Shown here one piece after another: positions 1 to 9,390 of a DNA stretch of 43,291 bases. Both the position numbers and the translations under genes were made by a program. Positions within the stretch are counted from its first letter, which is position 1. Each line of letters opens with the position of its first letter. Under the pieces are notes generated by a model, which saw only the letters and a list, made by a program, of their open reading frames with translations, was not told the DNA's origin and did no database searches. The stretch covers positions 1 to 43,291 of the forward strand of contig PJAB01000098.1 of NCBI GenBank assembly GCA_002887195.1, in the 5' to 3' direction. The stretch is from Chrysochromulina parva. Its lineage: Eukaryota; Haptophyta; Prymnesiales; Chrysochromulinaceae.

Positions 1-293
1 GTGTGAACGCGCGTCCTGGCGGGCGCGCCTGTGTCTAGGGGTGGTCGGCACCGGACGTCGCCGTTGCGAATTGCATATAGTATGCTTCGGGCCGTAACCC
101 CCCAAACACAGCTCCGCGAAAAGAGAGAAGCAGATTCTCGAAAACACTTTCCGCTCGCATTTCCTCAGATCCCAAGCATCGTCGGGTGTGTTTGGATTCA
201 ACTCGACAGAGCCGGCGCGGACCGCCTGTCGATGACGACAGCAATTGGGCCTCTTCACAGCTCTTTCCGCCCTGCTTCTCGACGACGAAAGCC
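1..293. other. Left-edge intergenic / 5' flank
   Basis: No convincing gene lies in this stretch. Short open frames on both strands lack domain features and overlap one another. It is probably the promoter and 5' UTR of the OCIA-like gene starting at 294. The in-frame extension upstream to 186 begins at a GTG and gives an unremarkable peptide, so I left it out of the coding sequence. Confidence 0.5.
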
Positions 294-1091
294 ATGAATT
301 TGCCTGAGAGCATGGCGACGATCGACATCAGCGACCGCGACGCGACGCAGACTTTCGTCGCGCTCCGCTACTGGGCGCGCGCCTCGCAGTACGAGCCGAC
401 GGACGCCGAAAAGCAGGTGCTCTCGTCGTGCGAAGCAAGGAGCAACCGATTCTGGCAGGCGGGCTTGGCCGTCGGCGGCGGCGGAGGGCTCGCGCTCGCC
501 TCGGTCGCGAAAGTCAACCTCCCTCAGCGGGCGGCGATTGCCGGTGCTTTTGGCTCGGCGGCCTCATTTTTTGGACAATACAAAGCCAATAAACCCTGCC
601 TGCAGGATCTCTTCGAGGCCAGCCGGACTGCGCCGTCGCCGCTCGTGGCGCAGGCAAGGCAGATCCAGCGCGACGGAAGCACGGCGACGGTCCAGCGGCT
701 CCATCTCGAGCAGCAGCAGCGGATTCAGCAGGAACAGCAGCACGACGAGCGCGCCGGGCAGGCGGCCCGAGCCGTGAGCGCGCCATCCGGGCCGCAGGCG
801 TTCGCCACGCCCGACGCTCCACCTGCTGTTTCACTCGCTGAGGACACGGACGTGGCTCCTCTGGACGATTTGGGTCCAACTTCATCTCCACTGCATTCGG
901 CCTCGCCGGCGACGAACAGTTGGGAGGCGATTCGTCAGCGCCACCAAGCCCGCCTTGCCGTCGATCCTCCTACACTGGGCACGGGCCGCCCCGTCGCACG
1001 GCCTCCAGTGCTCGAGACGGCGCCGCACGACGCGGCGCCTCGACGCGCGCCTCGCAGGAATGCGTATGGCGATGAGGTTGTCGATCAGTAA
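294..1091 (+). CDS. OCIA-domain-like protein
   Basis: A predicted 265-residue protein. The first third (about residues 25-100) has the layout of the OCIA domain: a Cys-x-x-x-Ser-x-x-FW-type start (CEARSNRFWQAGL), a Gly-rich hydrophobic helix, then LPQRAAIAGAFGSAASFFGQ and a basic KACL-type close (KANKPCLQDLF). In animals OCIAD proteins sit in mitochondrial inner or endosomal membranes and influence respiratory-complex assembly; that role is family knowledge and is not shown here. The rest is low-complexity: a Gln-rich stretch (about 125-145) likely to form a short helix, then a Pro/Ala-rich tail ending in basic residues. The ATG at 294 was chosen because upstream codons contain no other ATG in frame; the ATG at 312 (GCATGGCG, a better initiation context) is an alternative. 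The gene is convergent with the RND permease. The family call is moderate because similarity is short. Confidence 0.6.
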   Translation: MNLPESMATIDISDRDATQTFVALRYWARASQYEPTDAEKQVLSSCEARSNRFWQAGLAVGGGGGLALASVAKVNLPQRAAIAGAFGSAASFFGQYKANKPCLQDLFEASRTAPSPLVAQARQIQRDGSTATVQRLHLEQQQRIQQEQQHDERAGQAARAVSAPSGPQAFATPDAPPAVSLAEDTDVAPLDDLGPTSSPLHSASPATNSWEAIRQRHQARLAVDPPTLGTGRPVARPPVLETAPHDAAPRRAPRRNAYGDEVVDQ

Positions 1092-1788
1092 CAGAGCGAG
1101 ATGTGTACCCAGCAGTTGCAGGCCGAGTCACGGCCTTCGGTCGACCACGGGCGGGGTGGCCCTCCAGTCGTTTGATCCTTCTCACGTACGAGTACGTTCA
1201 TGTACGGTTCGAGTGTTCCGGTACTGGGAGCTCCGCTCCGGAGCACATGCGCGTCAGACAGCAAGTCGCCGACGAGACTGTTCAATTTGGTAGAACGCAC
1301 CTCTCTCATAAAAATCATATTCCGTTTTATCCGCTGGAGATCGGTGGATGACGTCGAATCGTCGTGATGAAGCGTGGACGCTATCCGCCCATGTATCCGC
1401 CGCGACCTGCACTACTGACTCTATCACTTCGGGACCGTCCGAGATCCCCCGTCTCGACACGTATCTCGTCTCGGAATCCACGGAATCATCCAGCCGGCAC
1501 TGCCGGCAGCGCGCTACGCAGTCGCGCCGTCGGGCGTCGCGTACACGGTACACACGGTACCCTCCTCCGTACGACCCGCCGCGCGGCGCTACAAGGCTAC
1601 ATGCTACATGTACAAGGTCCCAGTAATCTCCAATTCGTTGGCGCCAATTCGATGTTCCGATGTGGCGGGCGGTGCCGCGAAGTTACAAGACGCGTCTGGC
1701 ATGATGTTGTAAAGCTCATAGGAGTGTAAATTGAGTGTACCAGTCGCAAGAGTCATGTCTCCAGAGTCGCATTCCAATCCGGCCTTGA
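1092..1788. other. Convergent intergenic region
   Basis: About 0.7 kb separates the 3' ends of the OCIA-like gene and the RND permease gene. Open frames here are short and have no domain character. The stretch is somewhat less GC-rich than the neighbouring coding DNA and has several GTAC-containing words (for example ACACGGTACACACGGTAC near 1548). It should hold both 3' UTRs and polyadenylation signals, but I could not place them. Confidence 0.5.
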
Positions 1789-4700
1789 TCAGACTTTGAT
1801 CGATCCCAGGACCCCCTTTGCCGAGAACCTTTTGAAGGCCTTTCCCAGCTCCTCCGTGAAGATTGTGATCTCGCCGCTGGAAGCTGTGCTCTCGCCACCG
1901 GGAGCTGCGATCTCGCCGTTGGAAGCTGCGCTCTCGCCGTTTCGAGCCCTGGCCGCCATCTCGATGCCATCCGTCCGGTCGGCGGCCGCGCTTTGAGTGC
2001 TTGTCGAGTGCGTGAGGGTCGCGAGCGCGGAGCCCGACAGCAGCGAGTGGATGGTCATCCGGATGCCGGGGCCGGTGGCCATCAGGATGGCGTTGAAGAG
2101 GAAGAAGGCGCAGCAGAGCGACACGAGCGCGACCACGCTAAAGATGACGCCAAAGATGCGTAGGGGGCGCACCTGCGCCCAGATCAGGGGGACGACTGCG
2201 GCCAGTGTGGTCACTCCGGAGGCGAATGTCGAGCTTGAACGCGCGAGCAGTACGGCGCGGCTCTTGTAGTATTGCTCGGGCATGAGCGAGTGCTTGAAGG
2301 CGTAGGCAAAATGGACGAGGTAGTCAACGGAGATGCCGATGACGATGGCGAACGAGAGAGATTCGATCGGGCCGAGAGACATGCCAAGGACGCCGAGCAG
2401 CCCAAGCACGAACACGATGATCGCGACGATCGTGTAGAGCGCCACGTAGCATAGGTACACGTCTCCCAGGAAGAGCAGCATCGCGACGAGGCAGAAGAGG
2501 GGCGTGTACACGAGCGCACGCGTCACTCCGTCGAGGAACGCACGCACCGTCGGCCCGATGGCGAATTGCGAGCACGTGACAAACCCGTCGTCAAAGGCCG
2601 ATCGGCCCGCAGGCGCATGCGACACGTTGCCGTTCCACTGCGCACGGCCTTCGAGGAGCGTGGGGAGTGAGGCGAACCAACTGATCCACTCGGACTCGTA
2701 ACGATCGAGCCGCGCGACGTCGTTGATCAGCTGGCCACCCTTGGGGTACTTGGAGCGTACTTGCTCCTTCATCCACGCAATCCGAGTGGGGAGCCCGCCG
2801 ACGCGCGTCGGGTAGCCCGTGGTACCGTCCGCGTGGAATCCAACGGATCCGCGCAGGGAGGGCCACCCTGCGAGCACGAGGAGCAGCACCTCGAGAAAAT
2901 CATCTTCGGGCAACGGCCACCCATAGCTTACACCGGTTCTGGTGACGTAGGCGCCGGTTCTGGTGGCGTACTGGTAAACTCGGTTCATCAGGCAGCCGCC
3001 GCGGTTGTCCCAGGCAGCGTGCACGACCGGATGGGCAGACGAGCCCTTGAGCTCATCGCACAGCAGCCGCAGCTCCTCCTGCTGCCAGCTGAAACGACCC
3101 GGGTCGAAGCCCGCGTACGCGCGCGCCCAGCGCCGCTGCCCCTGCCCATCGAGCCACGACAGCTCGCTCGGCACGGCGCCCGTCGTGCGCGGGGTCGGGT
3201 CGAGGCCAAAGACGATGCTACACTTGTCGGCGTCGATGAGAGGCACCTGGTCGGCCATCCCGCCAGTTCTCACACCACTTGAGGCGGCGCCCGAGACGGC
3301 GCTAGGGCGCACCTCGATCGTGACCATCGCGACGACGAGGAGCACGCCGGTTGCAAAGGCGGCCGCGCACGTGAGCACAGCGAGCGCGCCGCCCGCTCGT
3401 CGGCTCGGGAAGCTTCGGACTCGACCGTTGGGCTCGATGATGCGCTCAAGGGGCGCGAAGCCGCCCGCGGCGACGCCCGAGGAAAAGACATCAGCATGGA
3501 TCGCGAGGATGGGCAGATGGACGAGCAGAGCGAGCGCGATGAAGAGGCACGTGAGGTACGGTCTCTCCGAGTCCACCTCGACCAAGCCCTTGGGTCCGAG
3601 GGCGAGGGTGTAGCAGCCGCCGCTGCCCAGCGCGAGGAGCGTCGAGAAGGCGAGGAGGAGCCGCCTCCAGACGAGCGTGGTCTTGTCATCGCGGTGCTCG
3701 ACACTCGCCAGCGTGGCGCCCTGCGGCTTGGCTTTGGCCGCATGCAGCTGCGTTTGCGCGTGCGTTAGGTCCTCGTTGTACGTGTGGCCGTGCGAGAAGA
3801 GAAAGTAGAGCGCCGCCGCGGCCTGCAGCCCTCCGAGTAGCTCCAACCCGGGCTCGATGCCGCTGGCCTGGCCGCTCGCGTGAAAGAGCTCACGCCACTG
3901 CCAAGGCAGCACAGCGACCGTTGCGAGGCAGCCGAGCAGCGACACGAAGGCGAGCGCGAAGGGGACTAAAAAGGAACGTCCGAGCGTGAAGATGCCGAGT
4001 ATGGAAGGCCCGCCGCCGTCGGCAATGGCGCCGGCCCGGTGCTTCCGCCATGCTCTCCCTATCTGGCGTAGCATCACAGCGAGCATGGCGGCGTGCGCCG
4101 CCATCGTCGCCTCGCCCACCAGCGGCAGCACGCGCACACTCCAGAGGTAAGACCACCGTTTCATGTCTGCGGCAACGTACGCGGCGAGGGTACCGGCGAG
4201 TGCAACGGCCGCGCTGCCGAGCACGAGAGCGGAGGCCGCATATGGATATAAGTCGTGCGAGACGAGCGGCCTGAAGCACGCCCATCGGCGCCCAAGCGCT
4301 TGCACGTACGCTGCGAGGAGGAGCACGATCGCTTCGGCCCAGCCGAGGCATGCCAGGCAGCCGGCGAGGGCGTCCGCCCTTCCAAAGGAGAGGCGCGCCA
4401 AGGCCACTGGCGGCGGGGGCGGGGGCGGGGGTGGGGAAGCTCGGGGGGGCGTATCTCCGGTTATATCTTCGGCACTTGGACGAATCTCCGGCAGGTGATC
4501 GCTGAGGTAACGGCTCCCTATGAGGAGGCACAAGGCGGCGAGCCCGAGGCAGAGCATTGCGGGCACACGCGACTTGCGAGCCCACTCCGTCGGCTGGAAG
4601 ACGAAGAGGGCCGTACGACGAAAGAAGACGATGCCAACGGCAAGGCAGAGGAACGCGTCGATGAGCAAGGTGATGCCGAGCGCGATGGCAACGCTCGCGT

Positions 4701-7700
4701 CGCCGCCAAAGACGGCGTCGTGTCCCGTCCAGATGTAGGCGAGCAATAGGGAGGCGATGCCGAACAGCAGCAGCAGTGCCCCGAGCATGGAGAAGAGAAG
4801 AAGCGAGGCTGCCTCGCGCGGCGTCAGGCCGACACGCTGTAGCCGCACGCCCGTGACGACGCCTCCTCCGCCGCCGAGTACTTGGGGTGGATCGAGAGGA
4901 CGGAGGAAGCCAACTGGCACGCGCGTCGAGACCACCCGGGCGGCCATGAAGCTCACGGCTGCATTGATGATCCAGATCACGCCGAGCCACCACGCGAAGA
5001 ATTCGGCATTAGCTCTAAACACGGCAACCGAGACCAGCTGGCAGAGGAGCATGAGATCAACGTACGCGAACGTCATGGTCCAGCGGTTACGTCGCGTAAA
5101 GTCCGTTGAGGCGACAAGCCCGCCGCAGGCCGTGGTGTCGTACCCGACGACGCAGGCGAGCATCGCGGGTACAAGTGAGGTGACCAGCACGCACGCGCCG
5201 AGGAGATTGCGCAGATCCTCGCCCGAGCCGAGGAATGCTCCGAAGCCCGAGAGGACCAAGAGCACAAAGGCGAGCACGAGTAGCGCCGTCCCGAGCACCA
5301 CGAGCAGCTGTCCGTACTTTCGCGCGACACTGTTGGACTCCTCGGCGGCACGAGGGCGTGAAGAGGGGCCGGGAACCACGCGCAGTCGTGCCTTGGCCTC
5401 GATTGGGAGGAGATGGCCCAACCGCTGACCACGAAGGGTGACGAAGCCGGCGAGGAGCGGGATGGTCGCCCAGAGCAGTAGGACGCCACAGACGCCGATC
5501 GCTTGCCACGGCGGCGACCAAGCAGGCACGTCGATGCCGGAGCCGGCGTGTGGGGAGGTGCTGTTCTCACCGCGCCCCGTCCCGCGGCCGCCTGTGATCG
5601 AGCTCGTTGCGGGCAGCTCGGGCAGCTCGGGCTCGCGCGCATCCGCCACGCTCGCGATGAGGACCACACCGGCCAAACTCGAGGCAAGGGTGAGAGTGAC
5701 ACACGTCACGAGCGCAACGGCCCGGCTGCAAGGCACCGGGCGGAGCAAGCAGAGGGGCTTTTTCCGTTCGAGCACGCACACATAGACAGCGGGCAGCGCC
5801 GCGCTGAGCAAAAGGCCGATTCCGAGCGCGAGCTGCGCGTGTCGCGGCCAGATGAGGTCATACCCGGAGAGCGCTAGCAGCGTCCAGCCACCCGCATGCA
5901 CCAATGCGAACGTGCACACCATCACGAAGCTCATCTTGGTGCGTCGCGACTCGTTGGTCGCGCAGGACGGCAAGAAGGGACCAAACGGCGCGTTGCGTAC
6001 CGAAGCCGCGGCGGCCATCATCACGACGACCGACCAGAACAAGCAGAGCGTCGCCAGGCAGATGCCCTCCCAGTGCGGTTTCCATGGGGGACCGCCGCCG
6101 CCCCCACCGTCGCTGCCGTCGCCCTCGGCGTCGCTGCCGTCGCTGCCGTCGCTGATGGCTGGTCGACCCTCATTCTCGGGCTCCATGTAATTGATGACGA
6201 GCGCCATCGCCGTGATCATGAGAGCTGCGAGGACGAAGAAGACGCATCCACGCCTCGTGCGCCGGCGCCGGCGTCTTGCTTCGGGGTTCGCCTCGTCTGG
6301 GTCGGCCTCTCCGAATAACCAGCGCTGCGAGACCACGCGATCAAAATAGCGTGTGAGGAAGATGGAGCCAAGGCCAGCGAAGAAGAGGGCATGTGCCAGG
6401 AAGAGCACTGCGAGCACGGCGTTGAGCGCGACGGGGTAGTGGCAGCCGAGCAGCAGGATAGCCCAGCGTTCGTTCGACTGCAGTACGAGGCCTAGCGCCC
6501 CCAGCCCGGCGAGGAGCCCACTCGAGAAGAGCCCGAACAACGATCGCTGCACGCGGCCGCATGCACAAATGACACCTGCCCACCCGTCGGGCGACTGCTG
6601 CTCAAGGCTGACGCTCGAGGCACGCAAGCCCTTTATGCCACGGCGAAGATAGCGCAGCAGAGCGGAGGGCCAGCCGGTAGAGAGCAGCAGCAGCAGCGCG
6701 TCGACAAAGAGGACCGACGAGAGAAGGACGGTGCCTGAGGGCCAGAGGGCGAACTCGAGAGAGGGGACTCGATATGAGAGCGATCCGCGGGCGAGGCGTC
6801 GGTACAATGAAGGCCAGCCGGGGACGAGAGGGCGTGCTTCGAGCTGCGCGAGACCGCCCACGCCACTGAAGACTGCCGTGCGATTCTCCCAAATAAGGTC
6901 GACGGCGAACATCTCGACGGACGCACCAAATATTGACAGATCTCCGCCCACCCGATTCGAAAGGATGGCGAGGGCTGGCGGGACGAGCAGCCCGAAGAGC
7001 ACAAGGAACGCCACGAGCAGCACACGCCTCTGCCGATAAATGAGCCCATGCATCAGGTGCAGCAGGCGTGAGGCTGTGTCGCCGTGGCGCTCCACGAGTA
7101 ACCGTTGGGCGGCGTCGCGCCCCGAGGCCCCGCCGGCGACGAGGGCGCCACCCTCCCCAACTCGGAGATTCCGAAACAAGCCGTTGAACCGAGCTTGCGC
7201 GGACCCACAGCACCCTCTGCGCTGGCCCAGCCACGTGAACAAGCCCGGTCCGAAGCACACAAAGTAGCCGCGCTCCTCGAGCAAGAGTAGCGCAGGAGTG
7301 TTCCTGATGAGGGAGGCAATTGGTGGGCATCAGTGGCAATCAGCTCGCAACTACATGGCACTCAGGGGCAATCAGCTCGCGTTACACGAGCACGAGGACG
7401 AAGTTGACCATGATGAGGATCCCGCCGCACAGGCCGAACTGCGCGATCGCGCGCAGCGGCGAGAAGCAGTTGATGAACAGGGAGAAGGCGGTGGTGACGT
7501 CGGCTATGAAGAGGGGGCGTGATGCCTGGAGCAGCGTCCAGCGCACGCGCGCGGCGGCGCTCGCCCGCTCTCCCGACTTGAGACGCAAAAGATAGGCCTG
7601 CTGCCATGTCTCGTGGACCACGAAGATATTGTCACTCGAGACGCCGGTGACGATGAAGAGCGAGCACGCGCTGAAGACGGAGAGGGGGCGCTGGCGCAGC

Positions 7701-9067
7701 ACGACGTCCACGAAGAAGGCCATCATCGGGAACGAGATGGTGATTTGAAACACGGCGAGGATGGCGAAGGCGAGATTGCGGAAATACACGAGCAAGAAGC
7801 CCGCGATCAAGCCCACCGCCGCCAAGAGCAGCATGACGTCGTTCGAGACGGCCTCGCGGATCTGCCTGCCCACGAGATCAGGGTTACACTTCGCAAAGTC
7901 GGCCTGTACTTCCAGCGTCGTATCGAGCGCCTCCTCGAGCATTCGCAGCAGCGCGAGCCCCTGCTTTGGCGAGAACAAGCCCGCATTTGCGGCAATTGGC
8001 ACCGAGAAACGCGTACGTAGATAGCGCACGCGGCGCGACTGGGAGCGGTTGGCCGCGCCGAGCAAGGTGCCATTTGGGTTGCCGTTCGCGCCCTGGCTGA
8101 AGAAGCCCATGAGCCCCTCTTTGACCATCCAACCGAAGACGTCATCGACCTCGCGCTGCGACAGCGCCGGCTCGCACTGCGTTCCCGCGCGTGTCGCCAT
8201 CGCATCGCGCCCGAAGCCGTCGCCGTCGAAGCGCAAGCAGCCACTGCCGTTGATGGCCGTGCAGTTCGAGCTGCTGCCGCTCACGCCCGCGACGGTGCCC
8301 GGGCGCACCACCGACGGGAAGAAGTAGTTGAGTGCTGTGTCGAGTGGCTCGCAGAAGCCGGCGACGGTGCGAGAGCCCACCCGAACAGCGCGCCGGTGCC
8401 TGCGGCAAAATTCGGCCTCGCTGATCCAGCGGCGGATATTCTGCTCGAGGAGCAGGATGCGCTGCAGCACGGCGGGAGAAAGCACCGGCGAGCCATCACG
8501 CGTCGAGTACACGATCGAGTAGGTCCTCACTCTCTGGCCCCACAGGTCGTTGTGTGAATGATCGCACTGCAATTTCTGCTCGTCGGCAGTGGCAGGCTGG
8601 TGATACAGCTGGCGACGGGCGTAGTTGCGATATGAGCTGTAGTCGGTGTACTCCAGCTGGGTGGTGAGAAACTGGCGCTGCACCGCTAGTTGCGTCTGAT
8701 CTTCAAACAGCTCCGTCTGCACAGTGAGGTTTAGATCACCTATCAAGAAGATGCCCGCCAAAGAGCCGACGGACAGCAGGTAGATGAGGAGGAGGCAACA
8801 AAGCGGGCGGCGTGCCAGGATGCGGAACGCGCACCCCGGCTCTCTCCCTGCGGGCATCGTGAGCGATGCGCTCTCTGCTCCGAGGAATTCGGTGGGCACC
8901 TGTTCCGAGCGCCGGTTCGCACTCGTGGCCTCGTACGCCGCGAGCGCCTCCTTGACCTTCTGATCTGCGGCGCTGAATTTCACGCGCTCGTCGGCGCCGA
9001 GCGCAACTTCGACCGCTTTCGAGGAACGGCGGCGCAGCGCAGACCTCACGCCCTGTTCCCCCAACAT
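1789..9067 (-). CDS. Giant Dispatched/Patched-like RND permease (2 exons)
   Basis: Exon 1 is 9067-7386 and exon 2 is 7303-1789; joined they give about 2398 residues, against roughly 1400-1500 for animal Patched or Dispatched. The N-terminal half has one TM (about 90-110), a large extracytoplasmic loop with many Cys, then a sterol-sensing-type bundle (about 410-570) with GVSSDNIFVVHETW in TM4. The C-terminal half (about 2145-2310) has the matching bundle with GISVDYLVHFAYAF in TM10. An Asp in each helix is what cation-driven RND transporters use. Between them (about 640-1900) lies an array of TM pairs not typical of the family. The tail has a short GE-I/S-rich repeat. The likely role is export or transbilayer movement of a sterol or lipidated molecule; the substrate is unknown. 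The open frame extends to a TTG at 9091; the first ATG is at 9067. The promoter is shared with the divergent gene at 9391. Confidence 0.88.
7304..7385 (-). other. 82-nt GT-AG intron in the RND permease gene
   Basis: Without splicing, the frame ends at TAA (7384-7382) just after ...VNFVLVLV. Removing 7385-7304 (donor GTAACG, acceptor CATCAG) joins a phase-2 codon GT|G and restores a continuous helix, VLVLVNTPALLLLEER, as expected in RND proteins at this place. The intron carries two copies of GCGAGCTGATTGCC(C/A)CTGA spaced 32 nt apart. A frameshift is a poorer explanation because canonical splice sites fall exactly where needed. Confidence 0.85.
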
Positions 9068-9390
9068 GTTTTCCTTTCGCGTCCTGGTCAAGCCCCTCCT
9101 TTCTCATTGTGAATGAGGGCTCCCACGCTGAGCGTGACTGGTGCGTGAGTCCCGGGGTTCGGGTGTGGTCTGGCGCGTGAGTCGGTGGGTGGGGTTGGCT
9201 TTGAGGTGGTTCGGTTTGTGTGCTCCGAGTGACTGTCTCCGCGTTTTTGAAGTGGGATCCGCTGAAGTGCGATCCGCTTCGTCAAGTTGGCTGCGGTACA
9301 CAAGTGTGGGCAATAACAGTGCCGGAGCACCGGTTGTCGCGTCCTGACGTGTTAACGTTCACACAAACCTTTCACGGCGTACCGGTACGT
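9068..9390. promoter_or_regulatory. Divergent promoter region
   Basis: About 320 bp separates the start codons of two divergent genes, the RND permease (leftward) and the Cys-rich secreted protein (rightward), so it must hold both promoters. A near-direct repeat around GATCCGCT occurs at about 9257 and 9270, and ACCGGTACGT lies immediately before the rightward ATG. I see no clear TATA box. Confidence 0.45.

Noticed and set aside
1092..1788. tRNA or small RNA gene in intergenic DNA (also checked at 17494-19146 and 37744-38585)
   Set aside because: I found no A-box/B-box pair with a cloverleaf-like set of stems by eye; a covariance-model search would be needed to exclude it fully.
7303..7386. 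Two separate genes or a frameshifted pseudogene in the RND permease
   Set aside because: The two frames are the two halves of one RND fold, and a canonical GT-AG intron of 82 nt restores the frame and a continuous membrane helix, so a spliced gene is the better reading.
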